This document shows, piece after piece, positions 37,575 through 48,914 of a stretch of 64,000 bases of DNA (position 1 is its first letter; every line of letters begins with the position of its first letter). This DNA comes from Sympetrum striolatum (Eukaryota > Arthropoda > Insecta > Odonata > Libellulidae), in NCBI GenBank assembly GCA_947579665.1, contig OX388347.1, positions 23,428,562-23,492,561 on the forward strand. Direction: 5' to 3'. Both the position numbers and the translations under genes were made by a program. Under the pieces are notes generated by a model. That model searched no databases. It was not told the origin of the DNA and saw only the letters and a list, made by a program, of their open reading frames with translations.

Positions 37575-38930
37575 TTAAACATTTTATACTACAGATTATT
37601 CCTGGTTAGGGTGCATTCCGGTTCATATTTAACCAAGATAACGGTCTGCCTGTCTCCATACCGTTTCGATGTAGTTATATTTATTTAAATTAGAATACAA
37701 TGATTCAAATCTCAGTCTTGGGTGGGACAAGTTAGTGACTCTTCGCCTATGTAGAAAGTGGTCCTGGATTCAATCCCCGGTGAGAAGATGATCAAAAAGA
37801 CCTCACCTGTAGAAGCACATTTTTAAAAGCATCAAGATATACACCTCTGTTTATAATTCAAATTAACCTTGCTAATTATTCGGTACGTGGAAGTTGTATA
37901 CAATAATCGTCTGATCTATTTTCATCTTAAAAATTCAAGAAAAACGACCTTTTGAAATGGAATGTCTGAATCGTTAACATGCAATTTATAATTCTCAGCA
38001 AATGATCATAGAGTGGAAACTTATTCTCTCAATTTTTCAAAACAAGTTCATCCGAAGTTTTAATCTTCTTTCTTCCAAATATGCCCGTCCTTTGTGAAAA
38101 ATTATTTCGGGAATGCTCATTTACTTCTGTTCACGCTCATAATATAATGAATATAGCAAGCGGAGGCTAATATGGAGCTTTAGAATATTTGTTTAAATCT
38201 CTGAGATTGGGAACGGAAAAGAACGATTTAATATTCAAGTTTACGGCAAATTTTGATCCAATTGACGGTCTTGTCGACTAACCTTTGATACTTGGAATGG
38301 AATATGAAAATCAATCAAGGTTCCATAATAATTCAATATTAATGTTTACTAGACTATTACTGAAATTTCATTTTCCAACATATCTCATGGAATATAATCG
38401 TTCTTAAATTTCTAGAGTGTTAAAATTATGAAAATATATTATTAAACCGATAACTACTACGATCTGTAGAATTAATATAATCATAAGTAGACCTAAAATA
38501 TCAAAAATACACCAAGAAGCTTAATTTTACATCACAACTTATAACCAAGTATTTTTCGTAAAAACTATCATTGAATTAGTTCTTTTTTTATTCGTAACCA
38601 TTAATATTTTCCATTCCAGCCCACAGTGGTGGTAATCATAAGGAGAAATCTATTTCTATTGAAATGTAAACATTAAAGCCCTTTCCAAACTGAAATTTTA
38701 TATTGATGCTTCTTTGTTAATTACATAATAAAGATCATAATTGCATGTTCATAAAAAATGGGAAATAAACGGGAAGATGAAGGTGCAACGTCGCCCGAAA
38801 TCTGAATCCGTTGGCGGCTGAAAGGTCATATTAAGGAAAATTATATTTATGACTTATTCTTGGAGTAATGTAAGTATAAAAACAGCTAAAGTTTAGATCC
38901 AAGGAAAGAAATGATACGTATTTTGTTAAA
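37575..38930. other. AT-rich non-coding DNA
   Basis: Apart from the SINE-like fragment near 37766 nothing is supported. Confidence 0.6.
37718..37822 (+). mobile_element. tRNA-derived SINE-like fragment
   Basis: B-box-like GGATTCAATC at 37766-37775 with a plausible A-box region (AAGTTAGTGAC, about 37729-37739) and a downstream body GACCTCACCTGT at 37799. The minus-strand fragment near 7860 shares the B box and the GACCTCA body at almost the same spacing (33 against 36 bases from B-box start), which supports a common SINE ancestor. Confidence 0.4.
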
Positions 38931-38939
38931 AGAAAGATG

Positions 38940-39565
38940 GTCGACCTTGTGTCCACGTCCAAACGGGAAGTGCACCAATGGAACACGGAAACCTTTGAGC
39001 TCTACACCGCTTGACATGTGCATCACAGACTGCACAACCACAAGCCAACAACTTCTTCCCTCGAGCACACAACTTCCACAGAACCCATTTTTTAAAACAC
39101 ACGAAATAATTCACGCTTCTCACACTTGATGATGCACTCTAAGATGTCATCTCCGAGGATCGAGAAAACACACGCAATCCGACGGACGATGATTCTTTAC
39201 CCTATCAACCACCGTCCACACACCTCCTTTTTCCTGCCCCATCCCTCTCACGCACGACCCACCTGCCTCTGTTTATCTTGCCCCCTCCCAAACGCAGCAT
39301 CTCTTTTCCTCTTCCTCTGGACCAACAGAGGGAGAAAAGATTCGGTCATACAGAGAGAGAGGAAAAACAAAACGACGTAAACTCTAGATCCACGCTCGCT
39401 TCTCCCCCTCTTTCCTTCTTCCACAGCATGTGGGGGAATGGAAGGATCACTAGACTGTGTGTGAAAGGAAGGGAAAAGAGACGGCACATTTGTAAATGTT
39501 CTGGAGTTCTAATGGATGAATTTGCTACCCAAAGGTTGCTGAGGAGTGTGGGTGAAAGGTATTAG
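38940..39565. other. GC-richer island, pyrimidine-rich core
   Basis: From about 39190 to 39330 the plus strand is C/T-rich, and it is balanced on either side. Several overlapping frames occur on both strands, none with a recognised domain. Confidence 0.4.
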
Positions 39566-42013
39566 GAGTTTTAGGGGTGCTGCTATATGATCCTTAAAAA
39601 AGGAAAGATAAGAAAGGATGCCTTTTGGAGAAGAGAGCAATAAACCTGCGGTAAATTAAGAAAACGTGGATATAGCGTAAGAAAAGGTCGCTACTTGTTT
39701 CTATGTAAGAAGCTGTAACGTTAATCATTGCCTAAGTTTTGAAAGAAAATTTTAATCGCATTTAAGAAAATATTCAATGGCTCTTTTTGCCAATGAAGCG
39801 AAATTTGAAGACTCTTACTCGTTGTAACATCTGAGGAGACGTAAGATTTTGTTTGAATCAGTTTCTACATTTGTTCTGTCCTCAACGTGGTAACCCCACG
39901 GCATACTTATCCACGCAAGCTGTCATGAAGTTCCAACTACTTTAAGGAAAGATCCAGAAAAACGTATCCTATACTTTAAATTAACAATAATGCACTTTTT
40001 GAAAAAATGAGAAAAATTGTAAGAGAAAATTCCTTAGTTTGAAAAATCAACTCCGTTTCCAATCGGTATCTTAATAATTAATTCTACGTTTGAGTTTGTG
40101 AACACTTATTTGTCCTCATAAGAAAGCCTTAAATGCGAAATTATCATATCTCTATATCTAATCTAAAAATATAAAAACTGTTAGGTTTAAAAGAGAGGAG
40201 ACTATGCATTTCATAAGAATTTCCTTCTAAAAAGTATTCATATAGGATATTTCAATTAGAATATTGCTACCTAAGTTAATTCCTCTAAAAAAATGAATGG
40301 AGAATTGAATAATGTTTGAAATATACTGGTATGATTATCAATGATAAGACGATGCTGTTTACCATATAAAAAATATTAAAAGTGACTGTTATTCGTTAAA
40401 TTAAACTCTTAAAGTCGAGGTAATATTTTGAGCGTAAACAAAAATCTGCTTTTTTTAATTTATAAACTCTCTTCGAACAAGTATTCTGAATGATAAGTAC
40501 AGTGAAAGAATATCTTATTCACTTATCTTAGAGAATAAAGGGAGAATTTTGCTTATTTTATCATTTATTAATACAACAAAAATGCTATTTTAAATGGTTA
40601 AACTTTTCAGCTAATACTAAAAATTATCATAAAAGAACGAGATTGGGGCATCAAATATTTGATAATAATTACATCACTTCGCAGCATTGGTAGTATTTTA
40701 TACTTAATCGCTTGAGAGTAATCAAAAATACGGTAAAATTGATTTGTGGTATAGTTTCGTTGCTTCTTCTTTATTTAAGTGAAATAAATGTAATCCTATC
40801 TCTTTTTTATAAGCAGGAATAATTGTTCAAATCAATTTCCAGATAAAATAGAAAAGATAAATGGAAAATTGAGTTGGATTAACGTAATCGACGGAAATTT
40901 TTGAGGAACCTGTCGCAGTCATTTCGTCTTTCCCAATAATTCTGAGCTATCTAAAAATTCATGTTTAAAATTAATAGTCACCAAAATTCTTCTTAAAATA
41001 CCGATTTAGAAACGGAGAATCTGCTTCTACTATGTTCACATAACCTACTGCAGCTGTTTAATTTCTTATATAGATTGGCCTCATTTACAAAACGAAAACA
41101 AAAATCTTATCTTGGGAGCGCATTGAATCCGAATGAAAACGATAAGATGGTTGTATATTAGGTCAGATGTTTCCAGAAAATAGATCAGTAAACATGCCTT
41201 TCAACCATCCTAGGTTTCTGAAACTAAATGAGAAATCTAGGCTACTTCATGAATTATTAAAACTATCACCAATTATATTATTTACTGTCACTTGACAGTT
41301 AATTAAACAATTCTATTCGCAATAACTTTTTCTACTGTGAATTATCTCTACAAGCTTACAGGTTTGTGTTGCTTATATAAAAATCCTTCACAGCCAGCTC
41401 TTGATAAATAGCGACTATGTCGCAGAGGGTTTCAGTTTTATCGTCATTAATCAGAAGCCTATCATACTATTTGATAACATTATATTGTTTTTCAAATTAA
41501 TTGGCTAAGTTCTGTAGCCTTATTAAATTTTAATTTGATATGCATATTTCTGTCGGTGATTAGTTGAAAATTTCGACTAACTTTCTATTAATCACCAAAA
41601 TCCATTAAAATATAAAATGTATATATACATATTGTCATGAATATATTCATAACAAATAATGTTCAATAATATCATTCATCAAAATTTTCCGTTTATTTAT
41701 TTTATTATTTGATTTTTTGATTTATTTATTTATTTTATTTATCGACGAAGTCAATTTCTCCCAATTTCATCCTATTTTTCTCCTTACATTAATGCATTCA
41801 CAAATTTGCGCAGATATATGTTTATTCTACCTCTAATTCTATAATTTTTTAATTGTTTTTGGTAATAAATCTCAATCCTCCATGAAATACGTTGCATAAG
41901 ATCTCAATTAGTTTCAGTTTTGGGCCAAATAACTAACAAACTATTTTTAAAAAATGTTATCATTCTCACAAATAAGAAATAAAATCAATTGTGTGAGGCC
42001 ATCATAAAGGGCT

Positions 42014-42045
42014 CCTGCTGATGCCTATGCTGAAACCAGTAGTGT
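42014..42045 (+). other. Very weak hammerhead-like piece
   Basis: CTGATGCC, a short spacer and TGAAACCAGTAG follow the order of a CTGATGA...GAAAC core but with a broken box and no self-complementary stem III. It may be a decayed relative of the motif at 37355 or chance. Confidence 0.12.
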
Positions 42046-42403
42046 TTGAAAATATAAGTCAAAATATGTAAAGAGTTCATTAATTTCTACTTCTTTTGCT
42101 CACATATCACATTCTTTTCCAACGGTATTGAGCAAAATCAATTTTTCTTAACTCTAATACTCTTATTACTTTCTCTATTGACTTTGATTTCTTCAACTAA
42201 AATACTCTTCAACTCAAATAATTATTAACATTATAATCTGAATATTCTATAAAGTGTGTCGTCATCCTAATATAATTATGAAATCTAATTTATTAATACG
42301 GCTCTCAGTAATTTATTAATAGGAGTATGCAAACCAAGAATTTAACAATTCAATTAAATCGATGGTTGATCCCGTCCCGTTGTGAAACTTCATAACAAGG
42401 AAA

Positions 42404-42479
42404 AGAATTAAATAACTTAGTAAATTTTCACTGACTTCACAAAATAAATTAGTGAAACTTTACTAAGTTATTTAATTCT
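42404..42479. repeat. 29-bp inverted repeat, one mismatch
   Basis: Arms 42404-42432 and 42451-42479 pair with a single mismatch around an 18-base loop. The arms are AT-rich (AGAATTAAATAACTTAG at the outer end). There are no transposon-type ends and no target duplication. Confidence 0.85.
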
Positions 42480-43239
42480 CATCCTTGACAATTTGAGCCG
42501 ATTGCTGTGACCGAAAATGTAAGGCTTATCAAGACTAATTCCATTGGCCGAATTACGAGTTCCTTGTTTACATTAGAAACCTATCTCTCCTCCTAACATG
42601 TATCAGTTGAAAACCGTAAACATTTTTTGACAAGCTCTCCGACGATCTGTAAACGACTTTAACCCGGAAACATACTTAATTTCTCTATATCTGATCTGTT
42701 TAGAGTCTAACACGGAGCGAATCGTTCTTTATTTTGTCCATAATCCAGATTCAAAGAAATATGACTTTTTATGTAATTATATAAAGATTAATACGGCATT
42801 ACAAAGGCGAAAAGAAAATTTCTCTTTCAAACGATAAAACTAATTACTCATTCAATAGTAAAAAAGATTTTTACATTGTAAGATGTAATTGTTTGAGGTT
42901 GAACATGAATTCCTAGTTATTTTACAATCATCGTTTGTGCCATCTCCATCTAGTTCAAGGCCATAGCTCACAAAATTATCTCTTTGATAATCGATGATCA
43001 CGTGATACGCTTGTTTGTTTACCATGCACCTTTTAACTGGCCCGATTTCGGTTTACTAATAAGTGATTGGAAACTTTCCATAATCTCGAGCATATTAAAA
43101 ATATCATTCGAAAACATGTAGATGGAAATAGCTCCTTAGAGATTGCAATACTAAAGTTTTCTTTAAGAATAGTACCGTTTTGAAGCTAGACTACAAATAT
43201 TTGAAATTCACAGAAACAGGCGAGTTTTTGTAACCTTTG

Positions 43240-43274
43240 CCCGAAGATGACGATACTTCGTTGAAACCGGTGGC
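43240..43274 (+). mobile_element. Decayed hammerhead-like motif
   Basis: CCGAAGA, a spacer with a CGAAG...CTTCG stem, and TTGAAACCGGTGG resemble the CTGATGA-stem II-GAAACCGGTC layout seen on the minus strand at 37385-37355. The first box is altered and the base after CCGGT differs, so it should be inactive. It probably marks a relic of a related element whose edges are not visible. Confidence 0.3.
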
Positions 43275-44429
43275 ATATTAAAAATCCTGTGGAAAAGGCA
43301 CTATATTGTATTCTTCATTTCATAGAAATACATGCCTATTATGATATTATACAAAGGAAAACTTTGATTGAAGGGTGAAGGTAAAAACATTTTTTATAAC
43401 TTCCTTTTCCTATAGAATTTCCTCAAGTTCAAAGGTGTTCAATTTTCTTCGCCCGTTTTCTTGTAAAACGGAGGTTTCTACCCATGGAATATGATCGGCA
43501 ATTTTATAATTGCAGTTGCGACAAACTGTTATTCAAATCACGGTTTTACCGACTAAACGTATTTTTCAGACCCTATAGAATCTTGTAACAAGTTAATTTA
43601 GCTGTATCATGTGCATAAATATTCGTTTACTATCATAGAATTTATGTTATTGCTTAACAAACATTTCACAAAAATTTCTCATTATGATACTTAGTTAATC
43701 CTTTTCCTTTTATGAACAACTTGAGACATTAATGAAATAATTTTCTCTATTCTGAATTGATGGTTTAATCTTCAAGTGTCTTCACTAAAACGGCCCTATC
43801 ATGGACTAAATTTCATACACTTTGCCATTTCAGTAAGTCCATCGCCAGTATATGATTAATTAAATTCATTCACAATCATAGAAAGCTGAAAATAATAATT
43901 CGACTGGTATCAGGGAATTCTTTACTTTGAAAACCTCTACTTTATCTTATTTAAAGTTTTTTTTTCTAATGCATGGTGAGAACCTACCGTTCAGTTAAAT
44001 AAAAAAACTTAGCATAAGTTAGAAATATTAGAAAAGGTTTTTTGCTAATTAAATTACACGTATGACCTCGGTTTCACCGTCCGTCGAGAAGAACTAAATT
44101 ATGGATGCAAGCAAGCGTCCTAAAAAGTCAGTGAAACTGAAATTATATATAAATTACAAGAAATGGAAGCGGACTGAAAGATCAATTTCGCAAATTTCAA
44201 AAACTTTCTGTTTTGCTTCATCTTTCATTAACCTGGATTTAGTCAGTAATTTAGATTTTAAAAATGTCACGTCTGTCGGTATGTTATCGCGTTTCTATAA
44301 ATGATTTGGATGCCAATTAATTTTTAGCGTAAGAGATCATGTTGACAGTATCTAAATATACCCTGCTAACCCCCTTGGGGCGTGACAGGGAGAAGGCGGC
44401 AAAAATGCATATCAAAGCTGGAAGAAAAC

Positions 44430-44660
44430 CAGTTAATGATTAAAAACCTAATCAGTTAATTACAAAAACATCTTGTCAATTAATTCATCCATTAATGGTT
44501 AATTATTGCATTCCATTAATAGAGTTAAAAGTTAATGGGAATACCTCAGCAAAGTTTGAATTGTAAAATTAATTATTAAGAAGAAATACATAAAATATAA
44601 GATAACGGCGGTTTGTCGCCGGATTTAATCAAAAAACATGGAATTCCAATTAACAACACA
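44430..44660. promoter_or_regulatory. Cluster of homeodomain-type sites
   Basis: Within about 150 bp there are well over ten TAAT/ATTA cores, several in the extended form TTAATGG/CCATTAA (including the palindrome CCATTAATGG near 44490), plus CAATTAATTC and TTAATTAC. The block is followed by a small GC-rich hairpin-like GGCGGTTTGTCGCC near 44608. This arrangement suits an enhancer bound by Hox or other homeodomain proteins. AT-rich composition raises the chance rate, so this is a hypothesis. Confidence 0.3.
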
Positions 44661-44939
44661 ATACGTCTAATTTCTTAATGAACAAGAATGCATCCTTTAC
44701 GACAGCAATTAATATTCCACTATAATCGATCACGAGACAATCATATTACCATTTACAATCATTCAATTCGTATCAAAAAGCTTGTACAAAGGAAGAAAGC
44801 TTGGTGCACCGTGAATTGCCTATGCACCTATGTTACCATGCACCGACCTATGATAAAAACATCAGCGAGTGCACAATCGTATGGCTATCTTTATCACTAA
44901 ACTCGTCCTCCCATTGATAATATGGGTCATTCACGTGAC

Positions 44940-45600
44940 AGCTCGATAACGGGTCAAAAGGGAAGATGAGGTCCCTAATAAAAAACTTCGATGGAGTGTG
45001 GTCAATGGGAGCGGAGTAGGGAGAAAACGTTGCATGAAACATGCGAAACGGGGGGGAAGTTATAGTGAAGAGAGTCAGTTGGAATTTAAGGGGATGGGGT
45101 GGGGGAGACTGATCAAATGGGGCAGGAGGGGAGGGCGTGGCTCGTGGACTCACCCTACCTTTTTTCCCAAATCCCTGCGGTACTCTCTTGGACCTTTTCC
45201 TTGGGATCTTGCGACTTCAAGAAGGAATCGAAGGCACTCCTAGTTCCTTCAGATGCGCCGATCGGCTCCACCACGCGGAATAGTGAGAAAGGATGGTGGG
45301 AGAACTCTCCACCGCGGTTACCCAAAGCGACTGCTAACAGTGGATGTAAGGGAGGGAGAGGGTCCGTTCATCCCCTCTCACCGTCTTCAGCTCCTTCCCC
45401 TCCACACCAAAATCTCCCGCCCTTCAACTGTTCCGATCGGAAGTCGAAATGGGCCGACGTTGGTGATTCTGACTCTTGCATTGACGGACCGCGACTCCGG
45501 AGGTCCTGCAGACCTGCGATCCTGAGAGCTCGTCTTAATCGTCGCCTGGATATCCTTTAGGGCCCTTTCGACCTTTGCATATAGTTTCTCATTGACTACT
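44940..45600. other. GC-rich island
   Basis: GC- and CG-rich block with overlapping frames in several phases on the plus strand (44998-45243, 45099-45560, 45253-45525) and on the minus strand (45387-45605). The first part (45000-45130) is G/A-rich. No frame shows a recognised domain. Confidence 0.4.
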
Positions 45601-45654
45601 CGCAACCTGCGTTACCAAATCAGCGACAGAATTAATCAAGATCCTTCAAAATTT

Positions 45655-46124
45655 GCGAAATAAATTCGGGTTGCCGGTTATCTTCGGAGAGAAGCAGTTG
45701 GCATCGGGAGCTCAACCTGCTCGAGTGGAGTCTTCGAGACTTCTTAAATGTTTCAAAGAGAAAGGCAGTCTGTAAGAATTTTTGATAAGCCAAAGGAGAT
45801 GCTCTTCCGCTATGACACCTATTGGTCGTTATCCTCTCCTATTTGGAAATCTTTTACGAGTAACTGAGAATTAACTCCACCAATTACTTCCAATGGCATC
45901 TCAGAGATTGCAGATCTTCTCTTGATTTTAAGTTGGACTGGACAAAAATATTATGACATCCTGTTCGTCCCATTCAGTTATAAATTGCAGTTAAACAGCT
46001 TCAGATCTTCCTGTTCAGGAAACCTATAACCATGCTCGTTGATGAAGTTCTGTAGGTCATCTATGGGTGCTGCAGACAGTTCTGTTCCGGAGAGGACCAT
46101 CTGGTCAAACGTACAACTCGGCGC
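45655..46124 (-). pseudogene. Possible decayed coding relic
   Basis: On the minus strand a frame starting at 46124 stays open for 50 codons, then continues in the same phase with stops at two places for another 50 or so codons. Around 45810 openness moves to a neighbouring phase, which then runs about 35 codons. The predicted residues are a balanced mix with acidic, basic and hydrophobic residues, unlike the low-complexity products of the islands, and the base composition here is close to 45% GC by eye. I do not recognise the family. It may be a broken gene, a retroelement fragment or chance. Confidence 0.15.
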
Positions 46125-46199
46125 CTCAGTTTAATTGTGAGCCGTAAGTCTTTTGTAATCTCAGTATCGTAATTCTTCAAGGAGAAAGAGATATTTTGA

Positions 46200-46865
46200 A
46201 GATTTGGCTCGGAATGATTCGATCCCTTTCACACCTTTCGAACCTCACTGGCCTCCCTTCGAAGACAAGCCACTCGCAATCCCTCCCTCGGGGCCACTTG
46301 GTTGCGGAACCTCCAACTTCTCTCCGCACCTTCTTCCAGCTCCTGGCACGCTCCCCTATTCCTCCAAACTTGTCCTCCTTCCCACCTCGGCATCTCTCCC
46401 CTATCTCATACCCGGGGATACCCTCCCACCACACCTATTCCTACTCTTAATACGCTTCCCCACCCCCCTCCTACGTCTTCTCAATGCTCGGCTCATGCGC
46501 TGCCTGGCCCGCCGCTTCTGCTGCTGGAGTATTTCGTTCGATGGACGGAAAAGCAAGCAAAAAACCTTCGCTGCCGCCCTCCTCTTCCTAGTACGAGAAT
46601 CGTCCTCCCCCCGTGGCGGCCCCCGAGGGCCCAGCGCCCCCGCTTTCGCATTTGGCAGATGAAGGCAAAGGGCGACAAAAAGTGGAGAAAGGGTTTGGGA
46701 GAGGAGGAGAGGGTGGAGGGAGTATCCAGAGGGTGGGGGATGCGAGGGTGGCAGAGCCTCCGGAGTGGGGAGGGAGGTGGTTGGAGTGGAGGAGATACTT
46801 TGGCGAAAAGGGAGTTTTGGTGCTACAGCGGCCCTATGGTGAAGGCGAGCGTTAAATTAAACTTA
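46200..46865. other. Island with a strand-bias switch
   Basis: The plus strand is C/T-rich from about 46220 to 46480, CG-rich to about 46650, and then G/A-rich to 46860. The purine bias therefore flips strand within one island. Open frames of up to 199 codons appear on both strands and in all plus phases and are compositional. Confidence 0.45.
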
Positions 46866-46869
46866 GGAG

Positions 46870-48350
46870 TTTTTGCGTATTCTAATTACAATTGGGTCTG
46901 AGTTGGCGAAAAAAAAGACGCGCCTTCTTTTAATAAGTCTGAGGGAATTACTTCGGGGAGGCATAAATTGGTAATCGCACGTGGTGCATTTTTTACGGAA
47001 TTTTCTCGTTTCCGAACTTCAAAAGACGCAAAGCTTGTTGTTTGAGTAGAAACAAATATCTTCTACAAAAGTTTCCGAGGTCGATTTGTCGAAATATTTT
47101 TAGGTTAGTTCTACGCCGCCATAGTCATTGTCGATCCATTTCAAATTTGATGGTTTATTTGGCAAACTGTATTTCATTGACTTCCATCGACTGTTACCGC
47201 TAAATATTATGCTTCAGAAAAGATGCATTTTTTTCTTTCTACTTTTTATTCCATAAAAGTATAAGTCCGAATGACAAAACGCAATATTTTGTGAAGCATA
47301 TACAAAGAATAACTACAAATAAACATGATTTTTGTTATTTATTTCACGCTAAAAACTTTAGTTTGTTATTTTCTCAAAAATGTGTAAATAAGTTTCCCGA
47401 AAGACGATAAATATACCTGAGAAGATTAAACAAGTGGATACGTACTGAAAAAGATCTTATTTTTCATGAAGCCTGACATTAAGATAGAAAGAAATGTATC
47501 ATCTTATCTATTGTGTTATTGTAAATCTATTTGAAGAATATTACTAGGTTTATCCCGAGCGCAATAAGGTTGTGTATAAATTATTGATATCTTCTCAAAT
47601 ATATGTTTAAAAATATTTTTAATAGAGGAATTATTGGGTCCGAATATTTTTCTGGAGAGAATATACCCTCCTGGAGAGAATATACTCCTGGAGAATAATA
47701 TAATGTAAAGAACCAAGAACATTCCATCCACGAATTAGTTCATTGGTGGAATATTTTATAGATAAATATATTTAGAGATTATACAAATTCATATTTGAAT
47801 AACACAAGATATTAAATTTTTATTTTGAATATATTTACATAGCTTAAATGTCGTTCAACAGATTTCACAGCTTGATATACCTTAAAGAGATTCAAATAGC
47901 ATTATTATTCACGTCATCTACGAGATTTCTCACATTACGTGAGGATTGATTATAATAGAGCATGGAGAATGAATTGATTTGATAAAATACCTCACTGTCT
48001 AAACACCACAATATAATGCATTAACTAAGAAAGGCGATTGGAGATTTTAAGAGAAGATCCTGAATGTAAACATACGGAAATTATCATTACCGCAGAATGA
48101 ATAAATATCACTCAACGTTGGGCATAAACCATGTCTCGGGAAATGTCGGCATTGGTAAAAGGTGAGGGACGAAGACAAGCAGCTGCAAAGAAATCCGAAT
48201 AAAGTCTATTGTCCGGCAATCCGGCATTAAGATCGACAAAATGAGAGAAACCTTAATACCTTTCGATACCGCCTCTGAAAAAAAATACTATGGTCATGCA
48301 TTGTTTTAACAACGTCAAGGAAAAAAAGGAATTCCCACGGTGATAAAGAG
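46870..48350. other. AT-rich non-coding DNA
   Basis: At 47650-47695 there is a small tandem array (CTGGAGAGAATATAC about twice plus a partial third copy). No gene is supported. Confidence 0.55.
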
Positions 48351-48359
48351 CCATCCTTA

Positions 48360-48910
48360 GGGGCGGCCATCCGAGTCATTCATTTGGGCACCATGGGCGG
48401 AAACACGACGCCATTCCGAGTGAGGCGATGGTAAAAAATTGTTTCCATTACAAATTATCCGACACATGCTTATTACAAATTCACTTATGCAAAAAAATCT
48501 GGTAATTATGGCACATATTTCTATTGTCCGCTCGTTTTTTCCTCCCTTGCTTACCGACACTTCTGCTCCGGTAGCCGAAAACTGCTTCGGCGTTAACTGC
48601 TACCGAACGATGAGGTCGCATTTCGGATTTCGCCGCCGGGCACGCCTATGGCCACTCTCGGATACACTCATCATCATTTATTAGCGCCAAATAATCGTCC
48701 CGATTACTCATTATGTGTAGAGAAAGGGGTGGGGGGGTAGAGGAGGGAGGAGAGAGGGGGCGCAGAAATCGCCAAAACAAAAAATATCAATCTGCGCTTA
48801 TGCGGTTTCTCAAAGGAAGTTCAAAACGCGAGCCGCTCCTTTTTTCTATAATGTGCCCATTAAAATGTCGTTGGATGAGCAGATTAAAATTTTCCACTCT
48901 TAAGTTGGTA
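48360..48910. promoter_or_regulatory. CpG-rich island with K50-type dyad and G-rich tract
   Basis: A CG-rich block (48360-48660) is followed by the inverted pair TAATCG-TCC-CGATTA (48692-48706) and a G-rich tract (48726-48760). TAATC is the binding core of K50 homeodomains such as Bicoid/Otd/Pitx, and TAATCNNNGATTA is their dimer-type arrangement. The combination suggests a regulatory element; no promoter can be placed. Confidence 0.25.
48726..48760 (+). other. G-quadruplex-prone tract
   Basis: Runs of 4, 7, 3 and 5 G separated by 1-, 7- and 8-base loops. Splitting the seven-G run gives a four-tract G-quadruplex with loops of at most 7 bases (48726-48747). Confidence 0.6.
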
Positions 48911-48914
48911 GCTG

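Larger units (their letters stand above)
39570..44425. other. AT-rich non-coding DNA
   Basis: The longest uninterrupted desert in the window. It includes a T/TTTA-rich tract at about 41695-41745, the inverted repeat at 42404-42479 and the decayed hammerhead-like pieces near 42.0 and 43.2 kb, all listed separately. Confidence 0.6.

Noticed and set aside
46302..46901. 199-codon open frame on the plus strand
   Set aside because: All three plus phases and the minus strand are open here. The product changes from Pro/Ser/Leu-rich to Gly/Arg-rich exactly where the base bias flips.
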